DNA from: Gavia stellata
Taxonomy: Eukaryota > Chordata > Aves > Gaviiformes > Gaviidae
Reading direction: 5' to 3'
Assembly: GCF_030936135.1 (NCBI RefSeq)
Contig: NC_082595.1
Coordinates: 21,341,930-21,405,929 of the forward strand
DNA: 64,000 bases
The position numbers and the translations under genes are program-made. The notes beneath the pieces were generated by a model that saw only the letters and a program-made list of their open reading frames with translations, had not been told where the DNA came from and did not search any database. Positions 37,834-50,800 of the stretch are shown here, piece by piece. How positions within the stretch are numbered: position 1 is the stretch's first letter; every line of letters begins with the position of its first letter.

Positions 37834-39902
37834 GGAGTGTGGGAAGAGAGTGGGGCAAAAGAAAGGGAGAAGGGGAGACCATAAAACCCCATAGTGTAGC
37901 CCTCACCAGAAACCACCTCCCACCTATGAGCTAAAGATCGAGCAGCTCCTCAATTTAATCAATAGCTGTTTATTATGAAGATAGTGAGTGAAGGAGAGAT
38001 ATGACCTCTTAGATAACCACAGCATTTCACTTCTGGAAAGCTTTCATTTATTTATTTTAACCATGAAATATTCATGAAGCCAGAATAAATAATTTCAAAT
38101 CCTTCAATGATTGCTTGCCCTCTCCTTTGCTAAATGGATAGTTAAATTCAAAACTACTTTCAGGAGGGAAACTTTAAAATGGGCATGTTTTCCAGAAAGA
38201 TAGGAGAGAATTTCTGGTTTTAGCAGATTCAATTCACTTGCACTGCTTTGCAATTGTTCCCATGTGAAACAAATGAAATGCATTCACTTGGTTTCAATTT
38301 AAACAATCTTTTAGGGAACAACCAGCAATTTCTTTTACCTTAATGCTAGACTCCTCTAAACTCAATTTCTTGATACCATTCTGTGTCTTACACTATTTTT
38401 GTCCAAGGCCTTTATTATACTTACTAAGGATTATGACCCATGCAAGTGTGTTTGTCTGTTCAAAATGCCAGAATTCTCCCCCATCCCCAATCTAAATCCT
38501 AAAAATGTTTATCAAGACTGGATATCTGGGTAAGTATCAGAAAAACTTGCTGTGAAGAACTTAAAATTGACAAATTACTGTTCATTACCTTTATTTGGCA
38601 GTTCACCTACTCCTTGTGCCTACTTTGCTTTCAATTGAAAGAGAACTGACTACAGTGTGTGTCTTCTGCAGATATAGCTCTGCTTTCTGAAATAGGTTAA
38701 GACGACTTCAACATTTTTTTAATCTCTATATTTACATTTAATTAGACGTTCCAAATTGGATAATGCTCAATTTTTAAGACACTATGTTTAAGCCACTAGG
38801 ACTACAAGACACTCCTTTGTCAATTAACGCCCTGGCCCAGATCTATTGTTTGCTAACCTGTCCATCTCCTCCTGGTGTGGCCGGCTGCATCTACAGATGT
38901 CCCAGCAGCACCCTTCTGGACTGACAGAGGCTTTGCAAGTCCAGCAGCGTTCAAACTAGAGCCTCAATGTTCAGGCTGTACCACTCAGACTCCATCATCA
39001 CCTTTACTTCTTTTAGTGTTTGCAGCATATTTAGTTAGTTGGGATTTATGATAGATGTCTTCCCTTTAGATATCATTATGTATATATTTGGGGAGAGTAT
39101 TTTAGAAATACAAATGATACAGCTGTGTAAAAAAAATAATTAGATCCTGTAACAAAATCCTTGAAAGGAATTGAATTAAAATACTAAAAACACAAAGAAA
39201 AATATAAAATACAAATCTGCAAATTAACAAACCCTAATTCCATCAAATAGAAGCAGTGGAACCTTTGGACTATCTACCTCACATACAGGTATCTTACCAA
39301 TTAAGATGCCAGCAATTTGGATTTTAAGCAAATATAAATGTCAGTGAAGAACAAGTGTTAAAAGTAATCCACTGCTTTCTTCAAAGTATGCTATTCCTTG
39401 GGAACATACCCAACTTTTTTCTGCCTGACTGAATTGGGCAATGCAGGTATATTGTAACATTTTACTTAAATTAAATAAGGTAGCTTCTTGTGTAGGGAAG
39501 AAAATCCCAACACATAACAAAAAAGAAACAAATACTTTTGCTTATAGCAGAGCTATAATCTGAATAGCATTAGCACATCTTAAATATGTCAGGTTTTTTT
39601 TATATAGGTACTTCAGTTGTGTAAGAAGGCACTAACAACATTTGATTTATATGAGCATGCACATAAGCACACCAAACTGCAAATACACAGCATTCCTAAG
39701 AAAATGAAAACGGGACATTAAAATTCTTGGCTTTCTAAAAATGACAGATGGATGGATATATTATCCAGGATACTCTGTTATCTCAAAGTCAAAAACGTTA
39801 TTAAATAATGACAAATATCTTTTCCAAACAGCTTAATGTGGTGCTTTCAGACTCAGAATCACTAAGGTTGGAAAAGACCTGTAAGATCATCAAGTCCAAC
39901 CA

Positions 39903-40018
39903 TAAAAAAAAAAAGAAAGAAAAAAAAAACCCCACAGAAAAAAAAATTCAAATCCACCCACAAACCACAAAACACACCACAACCCACACCAAAACAACCC
40001 ACCCACACCACACAGCAC
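39903..40018. repeat. A/C-rich insert inside CR1 3' tail
   Basis: Between 'tccaaccat' and 'caccatgccc', which are only about a dozen bases apart in the copies at 4.4 and 47.6 kb, this copy has about 115 extra bases made almost wholly of A and C: A-runs first, then CCACA-type units, with very few T. It is not a known CR1 segment. Confidence 0.9.
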
Positions 40019-40042
40019 CATGCCCATCAAGCCACATCCCAC

Positions 40043-41737
40043 AATGCCACATCCCCACGGCTCCTTGAATACCTCCAGGGAGGGTGACTCCACCACCTCC
40101 CTGGGCAGCCTCTTCCAATGTTTCACTACTCTCTCAGTAAAGAACTTTTTCCTAATATCCAGCCTGAACCTCCCCTGGCGCAACTTGAGGCCATTTCCTC
40201 TTGTCCTGTCGCTAGTCACTTGGGAGAAGAGACCAACACTCACCTCTCTGCAACCCCCTTTCAGGTAGTTGTAGAGAGCGATAAGGTCTCCCCTCAGCCT
40301 CCTCTTCTCCAGACTGAACAACCCCAGCTCCCTCAGCCGCTCCTCGTAAGACTTGTGCTCCAGACCCCTCACCAGCTTCGTTGCCCTTCTCTGGACACAC
40401 TCCAGCACCTCAATGTCCTTCTTGTAGTGAGGGGCCCAAAACTGAACACAGGATTCGAGGTGCGGCCTCACCAGCGCCGAGTACAGGGGCACGATCACCT
40501 CCCTACTCCTGCTGGCCACACTGTTTCTGATACAGGCCAGGATGTCATCGGCCTTCTTGGCCACCTGGGCACACTGCTGGCTCATATTCAGCCGGCTGTC
40601 AATCAACATCCCTAGGTCCTTTTCCGCCAGGCAGCTTTCCAGCCACTCGTCCCCCAGCCTGTAGCGTTGCATGGGGTTGTTGTGACCCAAGTGCAGGACC
40701 CGGCACTTGGCCTTGTTGAACCTCATCCGATTGGCCTGGGCCCATCGATCCAGACTGTCCAGATCCCTCTGCAGAGCCTTCCTACCCTCGAGCAGATCAA
40801 CACTCCCTCCCAACTTGGTGTCGTCTGCAAACTTGCTGAGGGAGCACTCAATCCCCTCATCCAGATCATCGATAAAGATATTAAACAAGACCGGCCCCAA
40901 AACTGAGCCCTGGGGGACTCTGCTTGTGACCGGCCGCCAGCTGGATTTCACCCCATTCACCACAACTCTCTGGGCTCGGCCATCCAGCCAGTTTTTTACC
41001 CAGCGAAGAGTGTACCTGTCTAAACCACGGGCCGCCAGTTTCTCCAGGAGAATACTATGGAAGACAGTGTCAAAGGCTTTACTAAAGTCCAGGTAGACAA
41101 CATCAACAGCCTTTCCCTCACCCACTAGGCAGGTCACCTGGTCATAGAAGGAGATCAGGTTGGTCAAGCAGGACCTGCCTTTCATGAACCTGTGCTGGCT
41201 GGGCCTGATCCCTTCGTTGTCCTGCACATGTCCCGTGAGCACCCTCAAGATGAGCCTCTCCATAACCTTCCCCGGTTCCGAGGTCAGGCTGACAGGCCTG
41301 TAGTTCCCCAGATCCTCCTTCCGGCCCTTCTTGTAGATGGGCGTCACATTGGCAATCCTCCAGTCATCCAGGACCTCCCCTGTTAACCAGGACTGTTGAT
41401 AAATGATGGAGAGCGGCTTGGCAAGCTCCTCCACCAGCTCCCTCAGCACCCTTGGGTGGATGCCATCAGGCCCCATAGACTTATGAGTGTCCAGGTGGCA
41501 TAGCAGGTCGTTAACTGCTTCCTCCTGGATCATGGGGAGCCTATTTTGCTCTCCATCCCTGTCTTCCAGCTCAGGGAGATGGATACCCTGAGGATACCTC
41601 GTCTGGCTATTAAAGACTGAGGCAAAGAAGGCATTAAGTACCTCAGCCTTTTCCTCATCCTTCGTGACAATGTTCCCCGCCGCATCCAGTAGAGGATGGA
41701 GATTCTCCTTGGCTCTCTTTTTGTTGTTAATGTATTT
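40043..41737 (-). pseudogene. CR1 reverse transcriptase domain, disrupted
   Basis: Reads [20 protein letters not shown], then [40 protein letters not shown], an intact [10 protein letters not shown] catalytic box and the thumb region. It is in the same frame as the endonuclease upstream but separated from it by an in-frame TAA at 41738-41740 (after DNKKCF). Near the C-terminus (about 40060, after EVFKE) an extra base shifts the frame, so the normal ending is lost and translation would run through the A/C-rich insert to a stop at 39890-39892. Non-functional. Confidence 0.92.
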
Positions 41738-41926
41738 TTAGAAGCATTTTTTGTTGTCCCTCACGACCGTGGCCAGGTTGAGCTCTAGCTGGGCTTTCGC
41801 CTTCCTAATTCCCTCTCTGCATGACCTAACGAGGTCCTTGTATTCTTCTTCACTTGCCTGCCCCTTTTTCCAGAGGTGGTAAATTCTCTTTTTTTCCCCG
41901 AGCCTCAGCAAAAGCTCCCTGTTCAG

Positions 41927-42829
41927 TCAGGCCGGTCGTCTTCCCCGCCGGCTCTTCTTATGGCACATGGGCACTGCCTGCTCCTGCGCCTTCAAGATTT
42001 CCTTCTTGAAGAAGATCCAGCCTTCCTGGGCCCCTTTGCCCTTCAGGACCGTCTCCCAAGGGACCCTCTCAACCAGTGTCCTGAACAGGCCAAAGTCTGC
42101 CCTCTGGAAGTCCATGGTAGCAGTTTTGCTGACCCCCCTGCTTACTTGGCTAAAAATTGAAAACTCTATCATTTCATGGTCGCTAAGCCCAAGACGGCCT
42201 CCGACCTTCACTTCTTCCACCAGACCCTCACTGTTTGTAAACAGTAGGTCAAGCAGGGCACCTTCCCTGGTAGGCTCGCTTACCAGCTGGGTCAGGAAGT
42301 TATCTTCCACACACTCGAGGAACCTCTGGGACTGTTTCCTCTCAGCTGTGTTATACTTCCAGCAGACATCCGGTAAGTTGAAGTCCCCCACAAGAACAAG
42401 GGCTTGCGACTGTGAGACTTCTGCCAGTCGCTTGTAGAATGCTTCATTGGCTTCTACGCCTTGGTTGGGTGGTCTATAACAGACCCCCAGCAGGATATCC
42501 GCCTTGTTGGCCATCCCCCTCATCCTTACCCATAAGCATTCAACCCCGTCATGACAATCATCGAGCTCTATACAATCAAAGCACTCCTTGACGTACAGAG
42601 CCACCCCACCGCCTCTCCTTCCTTGCCTATCCCTCCTGAAGAGTTTATAGCCCTCCATCACAGCACTCCGGTCATGCGAGTCGTCCCACCATGTTTCTGT
42701 GATGGCGACCACGTCATAGCTGCCCCGCTGCACGATGGCTTCTAGCTCCTCCTGTTTGCTGCCCATGCTGTGTGCATTGGAATAGATGCACTTGAGTTGG
42801 GCTATCGATCTTGCCCTCGACAATGGCAC
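41927..42829 (-). pseudogene. CR1 ORF2 APE endonuclease domain
   Basis: Three hundred open codons with all recognisable APE-type endonuclease motifs: IYSNAHSMGSKQEELEAIV, VVAITETWWDDSHDRS, RRGGGVALYVKE, VLVGDFNLPDVCW and GLSDHEMIEF. This domain nicks target DNA for target-primed reverse transcription. It ends at a TGA (41927-41929) where the tryptophan of the RRPAWLNREL-type linker is expected. Upstream the frame is broken near 42830: the preceding part (VNKRELLNWSLVLG, to about 43100) reads in a different frame. It is therefore part of a dead element, although the domain itself is intact. Confidence 0.92.
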
Positions 42830-43110
42830 GTCACCCCTAGGCTCATCTCTAGGTAGCCTGGCTTCATCCCCTTCCCCCTTCCTGCCACACTGAGTAGGAC
42901 TGGACCGTCCCAGATGTTAGGCACACACAAACTGTGGAGTCTTTCACATCTGTCTGCTTTTGTGCTGTTGGTCGTCCCCGATTCTGCAGGGCAGTGAATT
43001 GCTGAGGAAGGACCAATCCCCAGTACCAGGGACCAGTTCAGAAGCTCCCTCTTGTTGACTCTCAAACAGAACTGCTGCCTGAGAGAGCCTACCTGAACTT
43101 TTGCTAGGTT

Positions 43111-46100
43111 TCCTGAGCATTTCTTCAAATGACTACTATATGCCACATCCTTACATCAAAAGAGAGGTAAAGATTAAATTATGTTATTACAAGACTCAGA
43201 GCAGGGATTTGCACTCAGTTTTTATCCTGCTTCCTTGTCTGCCTAAAACAGGGCTGGCAGGACAGGGCCACCTGGCAACAACAGTGTTGTCGCAGAAAAG
43301 GCTCCAAAGCCAGTGCCTGGAACATGGCTTTTGCACTGCCTGACCCAGTCTGCTTCCCTTGCAAGCTTCCTATGTGCTTCTCAACTTACATCCAGTAAAT
43401 ACACAACAAGGTCTCACCTTTTGGCTATACCAGTAGCTAACCAGTTCAAACAGTGGAGCATGAAGCAGAGCTCAAGCTAAAAACTGCTGCTGAACCTGGA
43501 GCATGAGCAGCCAGCTACAGGAGACCTGAAAAACAGCCCCTTGCCAGTGGGTGGAGGTGGCTGTGACAGCCCAGGGCAAGGGAGCCTCTGGGAGGTGACA
43601 GAGAGCAGCAGGGCAACACCACCACGGGGTGGGCAGCAAGACGATGACAGCAGTGCTCTTGAAGGTTGGAATCCCAGTGCTGCCACAGACAGCTGATTTA
43701 AAGGATAGTAACAGCAGCTTCTTTATTACCACCTTTGTTTTATTAATTGCAGGAATTACGAGTTCTAGAAGGATAAGTGGACATGTCCAAAAAACAGGTC
43801 GATGTCTTATTGTCCTTGATAATTAGCAAGGAAGTTCACTGTAGCCTTTCTGGACACAAGGCAGCATGCATATATACTCACAATTCACATCAAAAACGTG
43901 TCTCAGGTCTAAATTTATTCTTTTGCATTTATGAAAAGCAGAAATCTCAGCAAAGTCACTGTCATTTACTAAGACAGGTAGGGATGGCAAACATCTGGAA
44001 AATATCTCATGGTTTAGTGGGATAAGGTCTCATCCCTCCCTCCCATTCCTTTGGGTAATAAAGGTAAAATTTTACTGGAATCACTACAATTCAGTTAGCC
44101 TCTTGTCACACTGTTTGCAATTTAGAAAGACACTGAAGACTAAATGAGTAAAAACCAGACATTTCATAAAACCAGATCTCCCTTACATGCTAATAACAAG
44201 CAGTTCTGATTTGGGGGGTGGGGTGGAGGGAAGAGGAGTCTGACTGAAGCTATTTTAAGAAGTCTTGACTTTCAAAAACTGCTGAGCATCCCGTCTTTCG
44301 AAAACTGCAGTCTTTCACAAATGCCTAAAGGTCATGAGATATTAAGGTACTGATCACATTTTTGAAAACTTCTAGACACAGCCCTTATTCCTGGGAAGCA
44401 AATGATTACCATTCAAAGACTGTGTGTGTGATTTCAAAACATTTAAATTGCTTTCCACACATCTATTTATTCATCACCAATATAGATCTATTTCTTACAA
44501 AGACCTAAGACTACACATATGAAATTACAACCTTAATATAATGAAAAAGCATATGAGGGCAGGTGGTTTCATAGGATCAAGCTATCACCTTAAATTGCAT
44601 ATATATCTGTAACACGATAATGGCCCAACTGAGTCTAATACTCCTTTGATTTCTTTTAATATTATACAATACTCAAACAAAGAATAGCCAAGCCTAATGG
44701 CCCATTAAATAGATAGTACTGAACAGCAATAAATTTTTTTTGCAATTCATTTAACATCCTCAGTACAACTTAACTGGCTATGAATAAGATTATAAAACTT
44801 ATTTCCATTGCAAAGGTTATTTAAAATGTATCACAAAGAATATGCACATTTATTTTAAAATAGAGGAAATTATTAATATAGCATATCCATTCTATCAAAA
44901 AATCGTCACACTTTACAGCAGATTAAAGAAACAAATAGAGAATAATAATTTGTAAGAAAATGATGAAAAGTTGCATCTAATGTCAAGGCCTTCCTACCGT
45001 GATTCTCACTGTGACCAAACTAGGAATTCCTACCCCAAAGAGCTTACAAACTTGATGTAAAATAAAACAAAACATACACCTGAGGGGAAAAGAACCCCAA
45101 ACACCCTTACCAGTTTTACATATATCACATTGCGAGATGCATACCCTCCCTGCTTCTATACTACAAGAAAGACTGTATACAGATGCTCTCAATCTATTTC
45201 CTGTACATCATTTCTCATTTACTGGACTCGCTTCATTTCAGGACGACTTCTTGAATTTCGGTTATTTTAGAGGCCCACGAAAGTTTGACTTTTTCAAATT
45301 ATTTTTTCTTACGTGCAATTTCTTTATACTGACCAATACACATGACTGACTTTCTGCCTTTGTTGAAAGAAAGAAGGGTCTGCCGGCAGCCACAGCAGAA
45401 GGCACCACTGGAAACTCTTTCCAAATTACAGCCATTTTACTTGTTTTCTCTAAGAGTTTTGCCACTGCAAACACAAGAGGGATGGTCATGAATGGACAAT
45501 TAAAAGGATATAACTGAAAAAAAGGCATTCTGGAGAGAATGCATATCTAAAAATGGGAAATGTAAATTTAAATGAAAAAATTCTTGCAAATGGCTACAGA
45601 TGTGGCTTACATTTAACAGATCAGAAGAAGGGGGAAAAATGGGTTAAAACTTGTAATGAACAAATTGACCTCTATAATCAAAGACGAAGTTGAATTCTGA
45701 TTTTATAATTATGCTCTCATCTTCCATTCCAAGCGGCCTCTTTCTTGCATAGGGTAGAGTTACCAGAGACCCAAGAGACTCCTTCAAGTCTCATTTCTTA
45801 TTTTGTTTTGGTTTTGGATCTATTTTTCTCCTATTTCAATGAAACTTAGATGACAGGTTGTATTTTGTTAAATTATTTGTCCCAAAGTAGCCATCTAATC
45901 CTGTCTCTATTTTAAGTAACGTGAAAGAAAACCACTGACAGTTAGGTAGAGCAGCTGTATCATAAAACTGTTCTATTCACATCATGTACAAACGCTCAAA
46001 ATTTACTACAGTGTATCCAAACCTCCTCTGCAAAAAAGAAAAAGAAAATACCTTTGTATTCCAAGACACCTTTTTTTTCTTTCATAGTAATGAAGTTTAA

Positions 46101-47598
46101 AGCACATTGGTCTCATCAATTTAAGAAGCTAAAAGTAAAATAAGACATTCTCATTACCATGCTACCTACTAAAAAGTTTAGTCCAAGATCACAACTGGAG
46201 CACCACACACACCTGCCACTACATTTTTCTCTTTTATTTTACCTTTTTTTACCTCCAAATAATGTAAAAATAGATCTTAAAGTTCCATCAATTTCACACC
46301 ATTTCTAAAACATGATTAGTAATTACTGAGGACATATTTTTGATGCCTCAGTATGTTATTCACAAACCTAAAACCCATAGCCATGATTAAGACTTCAGGA
46401 TCTCATTATCGTATTAAAGACTCTCAGTAGCTACAAACACTGCTGTTCAAAAACACCACACAAAAGAAACACTCATTTTGTATTTTTAATTAAAACCTTC
46501 AGACGCAGTCTTGTGGCCACAGATACTGCCAAGCATGAGTGAGACACAGTGTCTTTCCAATAGGGCCACACATCCTTTTCCTAAATATTTTATAACTGGA
46601 GCAGTTCCTCAGTCCCCCTTTACTGCATCTTTGCAAACATATGATCTATGAATGCAGTTCACACTGCAGGCAATAGTGTCAGTTCCAAATACGTCATGCT
46701 CTATTGCCTCTTGATTTTCTGTTTCAGAATCAACCCAGGGCAAGCCTCTTTTATAATAGGCCTAATTAACACCCTGTGTTCTGCTCTGATTTGATAGAAA
46801 AAAGGATTGCCTACAGAGTATTTCAAAATCAGATCTCTTTAAGAAAACATTAGCCTTCAAGTAAAAATAAAACAAAAGCTTTCTAAATGTTGTCATCTTG
46901 TAACAATTTAATTAGCTTGACTTTTTCTTCACTTTTCTTTATAGGAATTAACACAAGCATTTTCACAGTACCATTTTGAGTATCAGAAAAAATGGCACCA
47001 GAAAAGACTAGTCCCCTTGCATAATGAAGCAGGAGAAGGAGAGGTTAAACCCCCTTACGGGTCATGAGTTTCAAATCCTGTGTCAGAGCAGTAAAACAAT
47101 GCAAGAAGGGTGGGCCTCTGAATTCAGCGTGTAGTGTCAGGCTCCAAGATGATTATTAATGTTCAGATACAGCCTTAAAATTTTGCTCTTCTGATGTCAG
47201 CACTGAGCCCATTAGCAGTCAAAAAAAAATTAAAAAAAATCATATCAAATGTTAGAAAAGGTGAAGAGAAATTAGTAATTACTTAATGAGACTGCACTCA
47301 ATCATTAGTACCACTTCAACACCATGTGCATTTTTCCCCTTTCTCAAACAGACAGGACAGAACTGGAAAAGGGACAAGAGAAAGGCGACTAAACAACCCA
47401 AGGTACAAAATGAGCTGCTGTACTATCTAAAATGAAATAAACTAAGACTTTGCAGCCTCAGTGACTAATGAAGTGTATGATAAAGGGGTTTTTTTTAAAT
47501 TATGAGTGGTAAAAAAAGTGAATAGAATTGGACTTATCAATACATTCACAGGACTAGGCACACCATTAGAAAAAATAATGCCACTTGTAAAGGAACAC
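43111..47598 (-). other. BIRC6: Large BIRC6 intron, middle part
   Basis: No recognisable gene or transposon. It includes a G-rich stretch at 44213-44230 and a somewhat more GC-rich patch at 43470-43640 with overlapping short frames that look like chance. Confidence 0.65.
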
Positions 47599-47812
47599 AC
47601 AGAATCATTAAGGTTGGAAGAGACCTGTAAGATCATCAAGTCCAACCATTAACCCAACACCACCATGCCCACTAAACCATGTCCTGAAGTGCCATGTCTA
47701 CACGTTTTTTGAACACCTCCAATGATGATGACTCCACCACCTCCCTGGGCAGCCTGTTCCAATGCCTGACCACTCTCTCAAGAAAGAAATTTTTCCTAAT
47801 ATCCAGTCTAAC
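47599..47812 (-). mobile_element. CR1 LINE 3' end, severely 5'-truncated
   Basis: About 214 bases of CR1 in minus orientation: the tail 'aatcattaaggttggaagag', then 'caccaccatgcccactaaac' and the end of ORF2 ('gggcagcctgttccaatgcc' to 'ttttcctaatatccagtcta'). It stops abruptly at about 47812. Same subfamily as the copies at 4.4 and 39.9 kb. Confidence 0.93.
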
Positions 47813-50800
47813 ACACTACACAACACATCACTGTTAAGCTTTGGAAAAGCTTAGCACTAAATGCTGGAGCAGTAAATATTGTTACAGGTTATAAAAGCAA
47901 TTGGGTAAATTAATGTAAGAACAGGACATCAACAGCTAATAAAGGAGGAGACACCACCCCTGGCAATATAGCAGCAATACTAGGGCAGCATCTGTATGTG
48001 AGCCCCATTCCTATACTCTCCCACAGGCATCTGTAATTGTCCACTACTGGCGATAAAGAAATGGGTAACAACCTTGGTCTGTCTTGGCATTGCTATTCTT
48101 TTAAGTGTCTTCTAGGAAACTTGGAAAAAAAAAAGTTTAACTGCAATATAAAAGGAAAACTGTGTATTTCAATTATAGAAGCAAAATACATTGCTCAAGT
48201 TAGTTGGTCAGTCATTTGGAGTTAGTGTAGTAATGTGGCTCAAGGGAGCAGACCATTGCTCTTAACTATTTCTGGTTTGCTTATTTTTAAAGAATAACTG
48301 ATTTTGGTGAAGTTAAGTATTTTCAGGAAAGTTTTGTTTACAAGTAAAGTTGAACAAAACTTAAAAACTTGGCATAAGTGTATCCATTAATTCAGAGAAA
48401 AACTTTGCCAGAAAAAGGACATGGCATTATTTCATTAGGCCAGTGTGTACAGAGTAAACAGACACTATTTCCTGTGTTTGGAAAGGACAGGAAAAAGAAA
48501 TCCAACCAATATAAAAGACATAAAAACCAAACTAAGCTTTTAAAGCATAAGTGGCTACTAATACCGTGCATGGTCCCCAGTTTTGGAGATACTACTATTT
48601 CCATACCATACCTGATAATGGAATTCATTAGAGAGATCACTCTCTGCCATTAAGTAGTGCTCCAAATAGTCTTGAGAAGGTGGTCAGGTAATGAAGGAAT
48701 CCTTATTGGAGGCTACAGAGGCATCTAACATGAGGGGTGGGGAATACATCATCAAGTAAGAATAATTAATGAAAACTAAAAAGGCAAAATTCTGTATTAA
48801 TTGGTTTTGTTTGTTTGAAAAAATGGCCCAGCAGGCATTGGTGTAGAAAGGGTGTGAGCAGAGTACTGCAGAGGAAGTTCATACTGCCACGCAATCCAAC
48901 CCCACTGCAACTTTTAAGAATCTCTCCTCTGAAAGATCACTCGTTTACCTAACATCAGTTCTTTAAAACAAGTAAAATGTGAAGAAACACAATTAAAGCA
49001 TAAAGCTATAACCAAATCATGCTTGTATCCAAACACAGAAAACAAGTGTAAGGAAGCATCAATGTAAAGCTACAGGATTGCTCTATATTATCCAATAAAT
49101 ACATAATGATATAAAGAAAGGCATAGATAAAAGAAAGATATAAAAAAGATGTGAAGAAATACATATAAAGGCATTCAGAGACTGCATGAGAATAAAGTTT
49201 TTTGCCTGGTCAAGGGATGAAAAAACCTACATTATTAATACAACTCTTTACTATGGCATTTAGTAAGATAAAAAGGACGAATAATTTCTATCTGAGGTAG
49301 ATGAAATAAATCTAATGTTAAAGGTAAGGTAGAAGCATGAAACTAATCTTCCACTTAGCCAAGAAAATAAGAAAAATACTTTCTGTAGAGAAAAAAAAAT
49401 GCAAGATTTAAGTCCTCTGCAGCCAAAATCTTTCCTGAAAAAGTAAAAATAAAACCAAAACAAATCAGGTGCAAGCTTGCCTACCACCTCATGTTAAATG
49501 TCTCAAGTGTAGGTGCTCCACAGAGATGAAAGGAAAAGTATCACTGCTCTAAGAACACAATGTAGGATTTTTAAGGAAGTTAATCTGGCTTTCATCATCC
49601 CTGCACTGGAGGAGGGAGTAGTGATTTCACTATTTTTGGCAGAGGAGCGGGCAAGCAGCCATCTTGAAATGGGCCTCAGTCTAGGCGTTACCCCTTCTAG
49701 CCCATAAAACAGTCACTAGTATTTTAGAGTAAGACGGGAATTGAAAATAAGATGGAAACCTGCCATTTCATTGCACATGCTGCAGAAATCAATATGGAAA
49801 ATCAAAATTAGGTAATGAAGTTGTGAGGTTTTTTTTAAACCATTACTTCAGCAGATGGAAAAAGGCCAAGACTCGGGTCTTCTGTCCTTACTGTCAGACT
49901 GTCAGCAGAGGATACCAACATTGTTACTGGAATGAAAGGACATGAGGTTCCTGTGCTTTATGGCAAACTTCCCATATGTGTGAGCACACCTACAAGATCA
50001 TGTCCTCAGGGGACAGAAAGGAGAATACTTAAGAATCTCATTCTGCCTTAAATATCTAATTATTTTGCTTGGCCAAGACGGCAAAGCCCCTGTGCATATG
50101 CAAAACAGAACCTTTATCACTTTAGTCTATTTTCTGGAGAATAGTTGGTTGTTTAAACACCAAGATGGGCTTCTGGTAAACATGCAAAGTGCAGGCTGAG
50201 GAGAAAAATTCAAGCCTAATAGCCTCCCTGAGTCTAAGTTAAATGAAAGGTAACCCCTTGCACTCACTGCATACTGAAAGTGCCTTAGAGTGCAAATAGC
50301 TATGTGGTAAATTTATCAACCAGTTTAACTGAGCACCACATATGACGGAGAGAATCATCTCCATGCCCCAGACTTGCAGAATAGGAGAATTTGCACCTTC
50401 CATGCAAACTCATGCAAGTTCCTGCATCACTTCTTAAAATGGATCATCCTCCATTATGTTAGAACATAACAACAAAGACAAACTCAGAAGAAAAGAAAAT
50501 ATTCTTTTGCTAATGAGTGGTACTATTTTGAAGTTGTCCTCTAGGGAGGACAGGAAGATATAAATACTAATAAAAAAGCTAGAGTTTGTGTGTTGGAATA
50601 ACCTACCATAAATTAACTCTTTCTAGACTAACTCCTTCAGCCACAGAGATCTGTTTCCTTTGACTTGTACTCAATATTATGACTACCCTCAGAGTACAGT
50701 CAGAAAGGAAATACCATGAATGGAAAGTGTCTGCATATGAGTATGGGAAATGCCAGATACATTTACAGTATTTTGTTTTCAAAAACAGGAAAAAAACCAC

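Larger units (their letters stand above)
36095..39855 (-). other. BIRC6: Large BIRC6 intron, proximal part
   Basis: AT-rich intronic DNA with simple repeats (TA-rich 37653-37692, A-rich 37805-37833). No exon, RNA gene or transposon recognised. The intron continues to the right edge of the window. Confidence 0.7.
39858..43110 (-). mobile_element. CR1 LINE with nearly complete ORF2
   Basis: The longest CR1 copy here, about 3.25 kb on the minus strand. From 3' to 5' it contains the conserved tail (39858-39902), an odd A/C-rich insert (39903-40018), the reverse transcriptase, a linker, the APE-type endonuclease and a short pre-endonuclease segment ending about 43110. ORF1 and the 5' UTR are missing, so it is 5'-truncated. 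Several disabling changes are present. It sits in the large BIRC6 intron in the sense orientation. Confidence 0.95.

Noticed and set aside
41967..42437. + strand frame of 156 codons
   Set aside because: Antisense of the CR1 endonuclease domain.
44213..44230. G-rich stretch considered as a G-quadruplex
   Set aside because: Only three runs of three or more G can be separated by loops; the fourth run has two G, so it does not meet the usual pattern.
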